64,000 nucleotides of DNA from Microcaldota archaeon (GTDB taxonomy: Archaea > Micrarchaeota > Micrarchaeia > Micrarchaeales > Micrarchaeaceae). The position numbers were made by a program, and so were the translations under genes. The stretch is from NCBI GenBank assembly GCA_021799635.1, contig JAJZAB010000001.1, positions 62,001 to 126,000 of the forward strand. The letters run 5' to 3'. Below are positions 16,169 to 26,116 of this stretch, piece by piece; position 1 is the first letter of the stretch, and each line of letters opens with the position of its first letter. The notes beneath the pieces were generated by a model. That model was given only the letters and a program-made list of their open reading frames with translations. It searched no databases and was not told the origin of the DNA.

Positions 16169-18100
16169 CTACTTCGCTGCCTCGAGCTGAAGGCTGCTGA
16201 CTGTCCTGCTCCTGCTGCTCTTGAACGGCCTGAAAGGCACGCCGTTGCCGTCAAAAAACTTCGAGAAGAATTCGACGTATATCAGCCTTGCGCCCTGGAT
16301 TCCGGATTCGAATATCGCTATCACTATGTTGAATATCTGGCCGAAAACCAGTATGGCGACGCCGAGTATGACCAGGGGGAGCGAGTGCCCTACGTTGTTT
16401 ATGAATATGGTGTCTATTATTCCGGCAAGTATGACAGAGGTCAGGAGTATTCCTATCAGCCTGACGTAAGAGAGTATGTGGCTGACTATTGACGGGATTT
16501 CCATCAGCGACTGGGAGCCCTCCCCGTACAGCACTGACCCTATCCCGATCGCTATCATTGCGTAGGACGCAACAGATGATATGCTTGACGGGCCGAGGGG
16601 CGCCTTGTGCAGCACGTTAAGCCCAAATATGACTATTCCCAGCGCGGCCAGCATCCATCCTATCTTTGCGATGGCGTGCTTCCTGTCGCGGTGCGCCATC
16701 TTGTTGATGAAACCCAGGGCGAAGCCGAACTCCACCATGAAGACGCCTATGTATCCGGCCACGAGCAGCAGGGTAGGCAGCCCTGCCTCTACGTTGAAGA
16801 GGGCCTTGTACGGTAGCTGGAAGCCGAAGTATTCGTTGAAGGCTATGCCCAGCACCATCGATATTATTGAGCCTGGTATGATGGCCCTGGCAAGTATGTT
16901 CAGGCCGTTGGGGCTCACTATCATTGTGACAAAAGAGCTGATCTTCTTCGGTATCCTGCTCCTCCTTGGGGGGTTCTTCAGCCTCCTGATGAGCCAGATC
17001 GACCCAAGCAGCATTATCAGCCCGTACCCGAAGTCCCCGACCATGAGCCCGAAGAATATTGGGAATATCAGGGCGAACATGAGCGTAGGGTCTATCTCAT
17101 CGCTCCTCGGGAGCGAGTAGAACCTTATGAAAAACTCGAATAGCTTTGCAGCGGCCGGGTTGTCCAGGTTGGTGGGAGGCAGCTCGTCTGTCCTAATCCT
17201 TTCCAGCATGAAGCTGTTCTTTGTCCTTTTCCCGGCAAGTTCTTCAACTGCGGCCACCTTCCCTTCGGTTACCCATCCTTCGACCACTATTACAGACTTG
17301 CCTACGCCTATCCTTCCGGTTATCTCAAACTTTTCCATCTCTATGTCCAGCTGCTCCCTGATTGCGCTTACAGCTGGATACCACTTTTCCGATATTACGT
17401 GTATCTCCCCGTCAATCCCCATCCTGTCCTCAGATAGCCTGCCTATCTGCTTTTCTAGCTCTGGAATTATGCCTGCGGCTGTGCCGTGCATCTCGGGGAC
17501 TACCTCCAGGGCAACGTTCTTCTTTTCAGCCAGTGCGCCGAATTTTTTCTCCTGCTCCCTCCTTATGCTTATGATGCAGCACTTCCCAAGGTTGACCACC
17601 ACCGCGTCCTGCAGCTCCGAAGCCGCGGAGCTGGCCAGCTGCCAGGCGTCCCTGCCTGACGCAACAAATGATTTGATGCTGCTGGAGTTTAGTATTGAGA
17701 TGTCTTTGCCGAAGCCGGACAGCATCTCTACCAGGGAGAGCTTCTGCTGCTTGTCATGGATTTCGGCCGATATCCTCTCCTGCTCCCTCCTTATCTCCGC
17801 GACCCTGTCGTCTATCATTACAGACCCTGCCATCTTCCTAAGCTGGGCGAAGTCGCGAAAGGTAAACTTTTCATTCGAAGGCTGCGGTTCCAGCTGGCTC
17901 TCAAGACCCCTGAACCTCTGCGCAAGGTCAGACACCTCCTTGTAGTCGAATCCTTCGCCGCCGCTGAGGAATTTCTGCGCAGGCTCGCTTGTGACTTCTA
18001 CCTGGACGGCGCCCAGATCCTGCAGACCTGACAGCAGCTCGTTGTAGTACTCCCTGGCTGCTATGAGCCTTACCTTGCACATCTTCGACGGTTTGAGCAT
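16169..18100 (-). CDS. atpI: A/V-type ATP synthase subunit I (a)
   Basis: Membrane stator subunit of the proton/sodium channel. About 643 residues. The N-terminal 320 residues are soluble and partly coiled coil (EIRREQERISAEIHDKQQKL). The C-terminal half has about seven helices; the channel arginine region is likely SLMEIPSIVSHILSYVRLIGI (Arg in SYVRL). The frame is open to 18136, but the ATG at 18100 (MLKPSKMCKVRLIA) avoids overlapping atpH and fits other subunits. Last gene of the ATPase operon. Confidence 0.95.
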   Translation of the reverse strand: MLKPSKMCKVRLIAAREYYNELLSGLQDLGAVQVEVTSEPAQKFLSGGEGFDYKEVSDLAQRFRGLESQLEPQPSNEKFTFRDFAQLRKMAGSVMIDDRVAEIRREQERISAEIHDKQQKLSLVEMLSGFGKDISILNSSSIKSFVASGRDAWQLASSAASELQDAVVVNLGKCCIISIRREQEKKFGALAEKKNVALEVVPEMHGTAAGIIPELEKQIGRLSEDRMGIDGEIHVISEKWYPAVSAIREQLDIEMEKFEITGRIGVGKSVIVVEGWVTEGKVAAVEELAGKRTKNSFMLERIRTDELPPTNLDNPAAAKLFEFFIRFYSLPRSDEIDPTLMFALIFPIFFGLMVGDFGYGLIMLLGSIWLIRRLKNPPRRSRIPKKISSFVTMIVSPNGLNILARAIIPGSIISMVLGIAFNEYFGFQLPYKALFNVEAGLPTLLLVAGYIGVFMVEFGFALGFINKMAHRDRKHAIAKIGWMLAALGIVIFGLNVLHKAPLGPSSISSVASYAMIAIGIGSVLYGEGSQSLMEIPSIVSHILSYVRLIGILLTSVILAGIIDTIFINNVGHSLPLVILGVAILVFGQIFNIVIAIFESGIQGARLIYVEFFSKFFDGNGVPFRPFKSSRSRTVSSLQLEAAK

Positions 18101-18107
18101 GAGCCGG

Positions 18108-18437
18108 CTACACCCCGAACATTTTTGACAGTACATCGATGTATATGGCCAGAGCCTTCCCTGCGTCGGGCTCTGCCAGGGCCGCTGCCCTGGCCTCGGC
18201 CTCTGCCCTGGCTTTTTCCCTGTTTTTTTTCGCCTCTAGCTCAGCGGAGCGCAGCCTCCTGTCATAGTAAGACTCTGCGTCGGCTTCGGCCCTGGCTACC
18301 AGCGCCTTGGCCTGGGCCGCTGCTCCGTCTACCATTTTCTGCGCCTCGAGCTTGGCTTCCTCGATCCGCTTCTCCACTCCATCCTCCTTCTCCTTTATCT
18401 TTGCAAGCGCTTCCACATCATTACCAGATTCGACCAT
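18108..18437 (-). CDS. atpH: A/V-type ATP synthase subunit H (peripheral stalk)
   Basis: 109 residues, almost entirely charged coiled coil (KIKEKEDGVEKRIEEAKLEA, then AKKNREKARAEAEARAAALA). This is the stalk partner of subunit E; together they form the peripheral stalk that holds the head against rotation. Its ATG overlaps the stop of the 40-codon gene upstream (TGATG), so it depends on that gene for coupled translation. Confidence 0.85.
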   Translation of the reverse strand: MVESGNDVEALAKIKEKEDGVEKRIEEAKLEAQKMVDGAAAQAKALVARAEADAESYYDRRLRSAELEAKKNREKARAEAEARAAALAEPDAGKALAIYIDVLSKMFGV

Positions 18438-18559
18438 CAGAACACCACGTACAATATTATCCCTATGACTGCCATGGCCACTGCCGCCTTGACCAGAGCG
18501 AAGGCTATCCTTATCATGGCGAACTCTGCCGCCCTTCCAGGCTTAATCTCACTGCGCAT
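18437..18559 (-). CDS. 40-residue single-span membrane peptide inside the ATPase operon
   Basis: ATG at 18559 lies in the last codons of atpD and the TGA overlaps the atpH ATG, so the frame exactly fills the gap between the two. It encodes a basic N-terminus (MRSEIKPGRAAEF) and one long hydrophobic helix (IAFALVKAAVAMAVIGII). Without it there would be about 110 untranslated bases in an operon with otherwise no gaps. It could be an accessory subunit of the membrane ring or an assembly factor. I know no family for it. A function in the ATPase is inferred from position only. Confidence 0.75.
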   Translation of the reverse strand: MRSEIKPGRAAEFAMIRIAFALVKAAVAMAVIGIILYVVF

Positions 18560-19175
18560 CCATCTTCCTCTTTATGAATTTAAGGGAAACCGTCTGGTCC
18601 CTCTCCATGTCTTCCAGCCTCTGCTTTATGTATGACACCTTGGCTGCCATCTGCGGTATAACTACGTTCTCTATCGCGTTTGACCTCCTGTTCAGCTTCT
18701 CTATCTCGTATAGCAGCTTCCTGAGCGAGCTCTCCTTTTCTGCAACCTCTATGAGCAGCTTGAAAAGCAGCGCGTAGCTCCTCCTGGCGTCGTCTATTGA
18801 TGATGGTATAGAAACTAGCTCGTATCCCCTTGAAAACTGGGCAGGCTCGCCCAGCTCTATGTTCGGTATCCTCACTCCCATCACGTTCTTGGCGTCGACC
18901 CCTACCGTTACCTGGGCCTGCTCGGCGGCTATCCTCTCCAGGTTTATCCTGCCGGCCTGTATGTCGGCAATCTTGGTGCTGTCAACCGATGCCTCGACTG
19001 TGCCCCTCAGGCCTGCCTTTAGCATCTGTATCTGCCTGGCCAGGCTGAAGAACTCGAGCACAAGGCTGGCCCTCTTCATCTTCAGCAGGGAGAGGCCTTT
19101 TGAGGCTACCCTTATCCTGGCCCTTGTCCTTATCATTTCTATCCTTGTTGTCTTTATGTTTGCCAAAGATGCCAT
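18549..19175 (-). CDS. atpD: A/V-type ATP synthase subunit D (central stalk)
   Basis: 208 residues, normal length. The N-terminal coiled coil MASLANIKTTRIEMIRTRAR and the C-terminal coiled coil (EIEKLNRRSNAIENVVIPQM) form the rotor shaft that turns inside the A3B3 head. The central globular part is present. Starts right after the atpB stop and overlaps the 40-codon gene by 11 bases. Confidence 0.96.
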   Translation of the reverse strand: MASLANIKTTRIEMIRTRARIRVASKGLSLLKMKRASLVLEFFSLARQIQMLKAGLRGTVEASVDSTKIADIQAGRINLERIAAEQAQVTVGVDAKNVMGVRIPNIELGEPAQFSRGYELVSIPSSIDDARRSYALLFKLLIEVAEKESSLRKLLYEIEKLNRRSNAIENVVIPQMAAKVSYIKQRLEDMERDQTVSLKFIKRKMDAQ

Positions 19176-20555
19176 CTAATCCTTCCATTTTCCGTATTTA
19201 GCCACGAACTCGTCCTTTACTCTCTTTATCTCGTTCCTGTCAAGCGTGCTGAAGAGCTCCCATCCAAGATTTAGGCTGGTCTCTATGTCCCTGTCTTCGT
19301 AGTATCCCTGGTTGACGAACCTCTGCTCGAAAAGGTCTGCGAACTTCAGGTACCTCTTGTCGCTCTCGCTCAGAGCCTCCTCGCCAACTATCTCTGTCAG
19401 GCTGCGCAGGTCCTTTCCTGAGGCGTATGTTGAGTAGAGCTGGTCCTGCACCCCCCTGTGATCCTCCCTGGTCCTGCCCTGCCCTATTCCCTGGTTCATC
19501 AGCCTTGACAGCGAAAGCAGCACATCCACGTTCGGATAGACCCCCTTCCTCTGTAGCTCCCTGCTCAGGACTATCTGCCCCTCAGTTATGTATCCTGTAA
19601 GGTCTGGTATTGGGTGCGTTATGTCATCGCCTGGCATGGTCAGTATCGGTATCTGCGTTATCGATCCCTTCCTGTTGTTTATCTTCCCCGCCCTCTCGTA
19701 TATTGTGGAAAGGTCGGTGTACATGTATCCGGGATATCCCCTCCTTCCTGGTACCTCCTCCCTGGCTGCCGATATCTCCCTGAGCGCTTCGCAGTAGTTT
19801 GTCATGTCTGTCAGTATTACCAGGACGTGCATGTCCTCCTTGTACGCGAGATACTCCGCTGTGGTGAGGGCAAGCCTGGGCAGTATCACCCTTTCCATGG
19901 AAGGCTCTGATGACAGGTTCAGGAATACCACTGCCCTGCCAAGCGCCCCCGTCTCCTCCAGCTCCCTCCTGAAGAAGTTGGCCTCCTCGCTGTTTATCCC
20001 TATGCCTCCGAAGACAACTGAGAATTCCTCCCCTTCGCCAAGTATCTTTGCCTGCCGCGCTATCTGCGCAGCTATCCTGTTGTGCGGCAGCCCTGACCCT
20101 GAAAATATAGGCAGCTTCTGCCCCCTTACCAGGGTGTTCATGCAGTCTATCGTAGATATTCCTGTCTGTATAAATTCTGATGGTTCCTCCCTGGCGTAAG
20201 GGTTTATCGCCTCGCCAGTTATGTCGACCTGCTCGTCGCTGTATATCTGCGGCCCTCCGTCCCTCGGCCTCCCCACCCCATCAAATATCCTGCCGAGCAT
20301 GTCGGTGCCTACCGAGAGTTTGGCCGTTGTGCCCTGGAACCTGGCCTTTGTGTTGCCCAGGTCCATTCCCCTGGTCTCCCCGAATGACTGGACTATTGCC
20401 AGGCCGTCCCTGCTGTCAAGCACCTGGCCTGTAACGCTCCTTCCATCCTCCATTGCTATCTCAACCAGTTCGTTGTAGGCTGCGTTCCTCACACCTTCAA
20501 CAAACAGGAGAACGCTTGTTATCTGCTTTACGGTCTTGTAGTATACGTCGCTCAT
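19176..20555 (-). CDS. atpB: A/V-type ATP synthase subunit B
   Basis: Non-catalytic nucleotide-binding subunit of the head. 459 residues. The P-loop is degenerate ([20 protein letters not shown]), as in all B subunits. [20 protein letters not shown] and [20 protein letters not shown] are diagnostic. Lies between atpA and atpD with 4-base and 0-base gaps. Confidence 0.98.
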   Translation of the reverse strand: MSDVYYKTVKQITSVLLFVEGVRNAAYNELVEIAMEDGRSVTGQVLDSRDGLAIVQSFGETRGMDLGNTKARFQGTTAKLSVGTDMLGRIFDGVGRPRDGGPQIYSDEQVDITGEAINPYAREEPSEFIQTGISTIDCMNTLVRGQKLPIFSGSGLPHNRIAAQIARQAKILGEGEEFSVVFGGIGINSEEANFFRRELEETGALGRAVVFLNLSSEPSMERVILPRLALTTAEYLAYKEDMHVLVILTDMTNYCEALREISAAREEVPGRRGYPGYMYTDLSTIYERAGKINNRKGSITQIPILTMPGDDITHPIPDLTGYITEGQIVLSRELQRKGVYPNVDVLLSLSRLMNQGIGQGRTREDHRGVQDQLYSTYASGKDLRSLTEIVGEEALSESDKRYLKFADLFEQRFVNQGYYEDRDIETSLNLGWELFSTLDRNEIKRVKDEFVAKYGKWKD

Positions 20556-20559
20556 GCCA

Positions 20560-22323
20560 TCACTTTGACCTTGCCTCTATTCTTTCAATCTCAGATATCG
20601 ATTTCTTCACGTCTTCGAAGTACCTGTCTGCGTCGGCTTCGGCCGCGAATTTCATCCTTGCTATCTTCTGCTTTGCCGAGACCTTTTGCAGCTGCTCCAT
20701 CAGCACGCCGCGTTCAACCGCCTTCCTCTCCGCCTCGTCAAGCATGAGTATTGATTTGAGCATCATGTGCTGCTTGTGCATGGATGTGAAAGTGTCCACC
20801 TCGTCGAAAGCGCTCTGCTGCAGGTAGTCCTCCCTTATCACCTTTGCTATGTCCAGTATCTCCTTTTCTTTTTCAGGCAGGGCGTCGTACCCGACCAGCT
20901 GGACCACCTCGTTTATCTCTGCCTCCTTCTGAAGTATGTTCATTGCTGTTGAATACAGCCCGTTCCACTCCTTGTCAACCTTTTCTGAGTACCATTTCTT
21001 CAGGTCGTCGAGATACAGGGAGTAGCTGTTGAGCCAGTTTATAGAAGGGAAATGCCTCCTGTTGGCGAGCGACGCGTCGAGGGCCCAGAATACTCTGGTT
21101 ACCCTGAGAGTGTTCTGTGAAACCGGCTCCGAAGTGTCGCCGCCTGGCGGGGATACTGCGCCTATGGCTGTTACCGATCCTACCGAGCCGTTTAGAACGT
21201 GGACCCTGCCTGCCCTCTCGTAAAACTCCGCCACCTTCCTGCCAAGGTATGCGGGATACCCTTCCTCTCCAGGCATCTCCTCAAGCCTTCCGGATATCTC
21301 CCTCAGCGCCTCGGCCCACCTCGAGGTGCTGTCTGCCATTAGCGCTATGCTGTATCCCATATCCCTGTAGTATTCGGCAAGCGTTATGCCGGTGTATATG
21401 CTGGCCTCCCTGGCGGCGACTGGCATGTTTGAGGTGTTTGCTATCAGTATTGTACGGTCCATTATCGGCTTGCCGCTCTTTGGGTCTGTGAGCTCCGGGA
21501 AGGTAGTAAGTATCTCGGTCATTTCGTTGCCGCGCTCCCCGCAGCCGACATAGACGACAATGTCGCTGTCGCTCCACTTTGCCAGCTGGTGCTGTATCAC
21601 GGTTTTGCCTGAGCCGAACGGACCAGGAACTGCGGCTGAGCCCCCCTTTGCTATAGGGAACAGCGTATCTATTATCCTCTGCCCTGTTATGAGCGGAACC
21701 TCTGGCGGCAGCTTGTCTATAACAGGCCTTGGTATCCTGACCGGCCACTTCTGCATCATGGTGAGCTCGATTGCGCGGCCGGACCTGCCTGTTGCGCTGC
21801 CGATGCTTTCTGCTATGGTGTAATTCCCTTCCGATATTTCAGACACTGTGCCGTCAGTGCCGATTGGGGCAAGTATCCTGTGGGTTATTATGCTTGTTTC
21901 CTGCACCTCGCCAACTACGTCTCCGGCCTTTATCCTGTCGCCCTTTTTCACTTTTGGCACGAACTCCCACTTCCTCTTCAGGTCTACAGGGTCAACGTTC
22001 ACTCCCCTTGATATGAAGTCGCCGCTCTCCGCCTTGATCTTGTCTAGCGGCCTCTGTATTCCGTCAAATATGGAGCCGAGCAGCCCAGGCCCAAGCGTGA
22101 CTGAGAGCTGCAGGCCGGTGTTCTCTACAGAGCTGCCAGGCCTCAGGCCGGTGGTGTCTTCGTAGACCTGTATGGTTGCCCTGCCGGAGTTGAGCCTGAT
22201 TATCTCCCCTATCAGCCCTTCATCACCAACCTTAACAACATCATACATCTTTGGGTCCTCTATATCCTCTGCCACTACCACCGGACCGGATACCCTGTAT
22301 ACCCTGCCTTTTTTTTCAGCCAT
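20560..22323 (-). CDS. atpA: A/V-type ATP synthase catalytic subunit A
   Basis: Catalytic head subunit; hydrolyses or makes ATP. 587 residues, normal length. N-terminal beta barrel ([20 protein letters not shown]), the A-subunit-specific insertion (residues 115-185), P-loop [17 protein letters not shown] with the family-specific F, and [11 protein letters not shown] with the catalytic glutamate. The Arg finger is supplied by subunit B. No intein is present, although this P-loop is a common intein site in archaea. Confidence 0.98.
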   Translation of the reverse strand: MAEKKGRVYRVSGPVVVAEDIEDPKMYDVVKVGDEGLIGEIIRLNSGRATIQVYEDTTGLRPGSSVENTGLQLSVTLGPGLLGSIFDGIQRPLDKIKAESGDFISRGVNVDPVDLKRKWEFVPKVKKGDRIKAGDVVGEVQETSIITHRILAPIGTDGTVSEISEGNYTIAESIGSATGRSGRAIELTMMQKWPVRIPRPVIDKLPPEVPLITGQRIIDTLFPIAKGGSAAVPGPFGSGKTVIQHQLAKWSDSDIVVYVGCGERGNEMTEILTTFPELTDPKSGKPIMDRTILIANTSNMPVAAREASIYTGITLAEYYRDMGYSIALMADSTSRWAEALREISGRLEEMPGEEGYPAYLGRKVAEFYERAGRVHVLNGSVGSVTAIGAVSPPGGDTSEPVSQNTLRVTRVFWALDASLANRRHFPSINWLNSYSLYLDDLKKWYSEKVDKEWNGLYSTAMNILQKEAEINEVVQLVGYDALPEKEKEILDIAKVIREDYLQQSAFDEVDTFTSMHKQHMMLKSILMLDEAERKAVERGVLMEQLQKVSAKQKIARMKFAAEADADRYFEDVKKSISEIERIEARSK

Positions 22324-22656
22324 TCATGCACCCTTCAATCCATTTATATCTACGCCAAGCACCCTCTTGGCAAGCTCCTCTACAGATTCCTGGTCCCGCT
22401 CCTTGCCTGGCAGAGGTATGAATATGACCAGAGGGTTGAGCGAGGTATCCGCCAGCCTTAGCGTGCTCCCGTTCATCATGCTCCTGAGCGCCTCCGACAT
22501 TATTATAAGATTATACTTTCCTGAATTCACAAGCTCTGGGAAGAGTTCCAGAGCCTCCTCTGCAGGCCTTATGAAAACATCCTGTATGCCTATGAGCTTG
22601 AACCCCAGCACCAGTTCCCTGTCTCCAACAACTGCTACCTTCTCGAATTGCATCAT
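22324..22656 (-). CDS. atpF: A/V-type ATP synthase subunit F
   Basis: 110 residues, CheY-like fold with a C-terminal helix. The start KVAVVGDRELVLGFKLIGIQ is the family signature, and YNLIIMSEALR lies in the middle strand. Binds subunit D in the central rotor. Its ATG overlaps the atpC stop by 4 bases. Confidence 0.95.
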   Translation of the reverse strand: MMQFEKVAVVGDRELVLGFKLIGIQDVFIRPAEEALELFPELVNSGKYNLIIMSEALRSMMNGSTLRLADTSLNPLVIFIPLPGKERDQESVEELAKRVLGVDINGLKGA

Positions 22657-23702
22657 ATCACGTATTTAAGCAGCCTCATCCTGTTTATTCTGTCCCTGCC
22701 TACATTGTAGTACTTGCCTAGCCATATGCCGCGCAGCTCGTCCCTCTCTATCTCACCCCTCAGCATGAATCCGATTATCTGCTCTACAGATATGCCGGAC
22801 TGGGTGAAAAGCCCTAGGTACTTCCTGTACAGCTCCCTTTTCAGCGCCGTTTCTATGTAAGAGCTGAACCGCTCTGCCTTGTAGGTTGATATTGCATCAT
22901 CTATCTTAAAGGGCAGGTATCCGCCTATTGAATTTATGTCCTTCGATGCCATTTCCGCAAGCTTTGCCTCGGCAATGTATCCCCCTTTTATCAGGAATTC
23001 CTTTACTTCGCCATTGTACGCGTAGTTCTTCACGACTATCATTATGTTCTTAACATCTATAAGCTCCCTTATGTAGTTCAGCAGCAGGCCCTCGTTGCCC
23101 ATATAAAACCTGAATGCGCCCAGGAGCCTTGAATAGTAGTAGGTGTCTAGTGCAAGTATCATGCTTGATATATCCCCCTTTTTAGCCTCGTCCATGTATT
23201 TGAGGAGCGGGGTCCCGTAGCCGTACTTGACCAGCGAATTTACAACGCCTTCTATGTCCTTCTGCGCTATCATGTTCGAGTAGTCCTCCCTGCTTATAAC
23301 GCCGCTGAATATCCCTACCGGTATGTTCCTATGCACAAGCAGGAAGGTCTCGGTCTTGTCAACGCTGTAGCCCAGCTTCTTGGATGACAGTATAACCTTT
23401 ATGTTTTCTATGTCCCACCTGCCTGCGTACGCGGCTATGAGGTTCCGCGCCAGCGGAGGCACGCCGCTGGCTGCGCTCCTGTTCATTCTCATCATGTGCG
23501 CGTTTAGCACAACCTCTATAAGGTCAGGGGGCTTGTATAGCGCTGACAGCTCGTCTATCTCCTTCCTGTACCCGGTGTTGCCCAGCGCCTTTATGAACTC
23601 GTCTGCCTCCTTCTGCTCTAGGGAGTCTATCAAGTCATTGCCCAGGAACTCTGACCGTAGCACCTTCAGCCTTCCGTACTCGCCAGTGTACGTGGAATCC
23701 AT
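22653..23702 (-). CDS. atpC: A/V-type ATP synthase subunit C
   Basis: 349 residues, all helical, funnel-shaped socket linking the rotor shaft to the membrane ring. GEYGRLKVLRSEFLGNDLID and the repeated helical pattern match AtpC/NtpC. The ATG at 23702 is chosen over the adjoining TTG at 23705. Four-base overlap with atpF downstream and four bases between it and the atpE stop. Confidence 0.93.
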   Translation of the reverse strand: MDSTYTGEYGRLKVLRSEFLGNDLIDSLEQKEADEFIKALGNTGYRKEIDELSALYKPPDLIEVVLNAHMMRMNRSAASGVPPLARNLIAAYAGRWDIENIKVILSSKKLGYSVDKTETFLLVHRNIPVGIFSGVISREDYSNMIAQKDIEGVVNSLVKYGYGTPLLKYMDEAKKGDISSMILALDTYYYSRLLGAFRFYMGNEGLLLNYIRELIDVKNIMIVVKNYAYNGEVKEFLIKGGYIAEAKLAEMASKDINSIGGYLPFKIDDAISTYKAERFSSYIETALKRELYRKYLGLFTQSGISVEQIIGFMLRGEIERDELRGIWLGKYYNVGRDRINRMRLLKYVI

Positions 23703-23706
23703 CAAA

Positions 23707-24270
23707 TCATTTTGCTGATTTTAAAATCTCAGACGCTATCCTGTCGCTAGCTACACTAAGGAGCCTTTCAAGGGTGTAATCGATGTACATGGTCTGGTCG
23801 GCTGAGACCGCCTTGAGTCCGCCGCTGAACCTCTCCTTTGACTCAGCAGCGCTGATGCCCTTCCTCTGCTTGAGCTTTTGGAGGTCGCCCTTCTGCGCAT
23901 ATATTATGCATCCATCCCCGAGCTGGCTGGCTGCGGAATCCGCCAGTTTCAGCATCAGCTTTGTATACCTGTCTGTCGATGTGTACTGATTCAGGCTATC
24001 CCTTATATCTGATATCGCGGAGCTGACTATTTCGTTCAGCCTCTTTTGGTATATCTGCGTCGCCTCGACCTGAGCGCTCCCTGCCTCCCTTGAGATGAGC
24101 TGCCTTGCATCTGCCTCGGCCTTCTGCTTCATCTCCCTGATCCGCAATTCCGCCTGCGCCTTCGCGCTTTCGAGTATCTTCCTTGACTGCTCTTTCGCGC
24201 TTTCCATTATCTGCTTTACCTTTGCCTCGGTGTCCTCATCTATCTTGTCTATTATGTCTTGAAGTCCCAT
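23707..24270 (-). CDS. atpE: A/V-type ATP synthase subunit E (peripheral stalk)
   Basis: 187 residues. The N-terminal long coiled coil (KVKQIMESAKEQSRKILESA) pairs with subunit H; the C-terminal domain (DQTMYIDYTLERLLSVASDR) contacts subunit B. An open TTG three codons upstream exists, but the ATG at 24270 has GGTTGAT 4-5 bases before it and gives the usual N-terminus MGLQDIIDKI. Confidence 0.94.
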   Translation of the reverse strand: MGLQDIIDKIDEDTEAKVKQIMESAKEQSRKILESAKAQAELRIREMKQKAEADARQLISREAGSAQVEATQIYQKRLNEIVSSAISDIRDSLNQYTSTDRYTKLMLKLADSAASQLGDGCIIYAQKGDLQKLKQRKGISAAESKERFSGGLKAVSADQTMYIDYTLERLLSVASDRIASEILKSAK

Positions 24271-24297
24271 GCCTATCAACCAATCTTCTGTACAATC

Positions 24298-24525
24298 TCA
24301 CAGGATTTGCAGAAGCAATATCAGGCCGAGAACAAATCCGATTATCCACAGCGTCTCTGGTATGACAAAGAAGAAAAGCACCTGGCCGAATTTCTCCGGC
24401 CGCTCGGCTATTATTCCCATGCCGGCCGCGCCTATGCCCTGCTGCGCCATTCCGGTGCCTATCAGCCCGCCAGCTATTGCTATGGCTGCCGCGACAGCGT
24501 ATAGGGGATCTGTTGTAGTTACCAT
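24298..24525 (-). CDS. atpK: A/V-type ATP synthase proteolipid subunit K (c)
   Basis: 75 residues from the ATG at 24525; the frame starts at 24537, but those first bases are the GGTGA Shine-Dalgarno itself. Two transmembrane helices (YAVAAAIAIAGGLIGTGMAQ and FFFVIPETLWIIGFVLGLIL). The ion-binding glutamate is in IPETLW. A single hairpin, so a standard c-ring subunit, not a duplicated one. First gene of the operon. Confidence 0.95.
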   Translation of the reverse strand: MVTTTDPLYAVAAAIAIAGGLIGTGMAQQGIGAAGMGIIAERPEKFGQVLFFFVIPETLWIIGFVLGLILLLQIL

Positions 24526-24579
24526 TGGGCTCACCAATCATTAATGCAAATTTTGCAACGCAACATATTATTCCATATG

Positions 24580-24592
24580 AATTTATAAAAAT
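24580..24592 (-). promoter_or_regulatory. TATA box for the ATP synthase operon
   Basis: On the minus strand ATTTTTATAAATT, centred 61 bases before the atpK ATG. Transcription would start near 24560 with a leader of about 35 bases holding GGTGAG. No other clear promoter is seen inside the operon. Confidence 0.6.
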
Positions 24593-24679
24593 GTGACTAA
24601 AGGCGCGAGCTTGCAGGCAGGTCCGGCCAGTGCTGAAAAAGCTTTGGATAATTCGTTGAACCGCATGGCTAAATCCTCT

Positions 24680-26116
24680 CTATCCTTTCGTAACCCCGAG
24701 CGGCACCAGCCTGGCGACTATCCTTGATATGTCGGCGCCCTCTACTGCTGCGACAACTTCATCAACGTCTTTGTAGGCCCATTCCGCCTCTTCGCTTATC
24801 AGCTTTCTGCTCCTGACCCTTATCTCTATGGATTTCCTTTTCATCTCGTTTATGGTCTTTGATGATGGTATATCCCTTACAGCCTGGTGCCTTGACATCA
24901 CCCTTCCGGCGCCGTGGCACGAGGACCCGAACGTCTCAGCCATGCTCTGCTCCATCCCTGCAAGCACATAGCTGGCCGTGCCCATGCTTCCTGGTATTAG
25001 CACCGGCTGGCCGTATTCTCTGTACCTCTCCGGTATTTCCTTCCTGCCGGGGCCGAAAGCCCTGGTGGCGCCCTTCCTGTGCACCCACAGCTTTCTTCTC
25101 CTCCCTTCGACCTCGTGCTCCTCCAGCTTTGCTATGTTGTGGGACAGGTCGTATAATATCTCCATGCCGAGGCTGTCTGCGCTCCTTCCGAAGGTCTCCT
25201 CAAAGCTCTTCCTTATGAAGTGCGTCATTATCTGCCTGTTGGCAAAAGCGAAATTGATCGCCGCACGCATGGAACCCAGGTAGCTGTCCGCCTCCCTAGA
25301 ACCTATGTGCGTGTAGCCGAGTTCAGGATCTGGCACGGTTATGTTGTTCCTCTTCTGGTAATCAAACAGCACCTTTATGTAGTCGCTGCATATCTGATGT
25401 CCGTATCCCCTTGAGCCGCTGTGCAGCATGACTACCACCATGTCCTTCTCAAGCCCGAATGCTTTTGCTATCCTGGCATCCGATATGCTCTCGACCTTCT
25501 GCACCTCTGCGAAATGGTTGCCGGCTCCGAGAGTGCCGAGCTGGCTGGCACCCCTCTTCTTGGCCATCGCGCTTACATTCCCGGGCTCTGCGCCTTCCAT
25601 CCTTTTGCCCTCCTCTATGCTCTTGAAATCATCGCTGAAGCCGTATCCCTTCTCTACAAGGTATCCGACGCCGCCCTCCGCTATCTTGTCCACCTCTCCT
25701 GCAGAGAATCCGAGGTTCATCTTGCTGCCTACTCCGCTGGGCACGTTCTTGAACATCGAGTCCATAAGGCTGCCGATCCTTGGTTTCAGCTCTTCGGCAG
25801 TGATATTTGTCTTTATCAACCTTACGCCGCAGCCTATGTCGAAACCTATAAAAGATGGGGATATTATACCTTCATCGGCATCAAAAGCCGCAACTCCGCC
25901 TATCGGAGAGCCGTACCCTTCGTGCCCGTCAGGCATCACAAGCATGTTGCTTACTATTGAAGGAAGCGAAGCGGCGTTCATGGCCTGCTTCAGCGTCCTG
26001 TCTCTCTGCATATATTCTATTATCGTCTTGCTGGCGTAGATGCGGACCGGCACTTTCATGCCGGCGTCGTCTTCCTTTGGCACTTCCCAAACGAAATCCT
26101 TTATCTTTCTAATCAT
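24680..26116 (-). CDS. rtcB: RtcB tRNA-splicing ligase
   Basis: GTP- and Mn-dependent RNA ligase that joins tRNA exons after intron removal. 478 residues from the ATG at 26116, which has GAAGTGAG before it; the frame is open to 26200, but the added residues are unlike the family. Metal and active-site motifs: MPDGHEGYGSPIG, FDIGCGVRL, GAGNHFAEVQ, LHSGSRGYGHQ and the C-terminal guanylated-histidine region SCHGAGRVMSR. No intein or archease gene nearby. It would act on the intron-containing tRNA-Ser at 63444. Confidence 0.97.
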   Translation of the reverse strand: MIRKIKDFVWEVPKEDDAGMKVPVRIYASKTIIEYMQRDRTLKQAMNAASLPSIVSNMLVMPDGHEGYGSPIGGVAAFDADEGIISPSFIGFDIGCGVRLIKTNITAEELKPRIGSLMDSMFKNVPSGVGSKMNLGFSAGEVDKIAEGGVGYLVEKGYGFSDDFKSIEEGKRMEGAEPGNVSAMAKKRGASQLGTLGAGNHFAEVQKVESISDARIAKAFGLEKDMVVVMLHSGSRGYGHQICSDYIKVLFDYQKRNNITVPDPELGYTHIGSREADSYLGSMRAAINFAFANRQIMTHFIRKSFEETFGRSADSLGMEILYDLSHNIAKLEEHEVEGRRRKLWVHRKGATRAFGPGRKEIPERYREYGQPVLIPGSMGTASYVLAGMEQSMAETFGSSCHGAGRVMSRHQAVRDIPSSKTINEMKRKSIEIRVRSRKLISEEAEWAYKDVDEVVAAVEGADISRIVARLVPLGVTKG

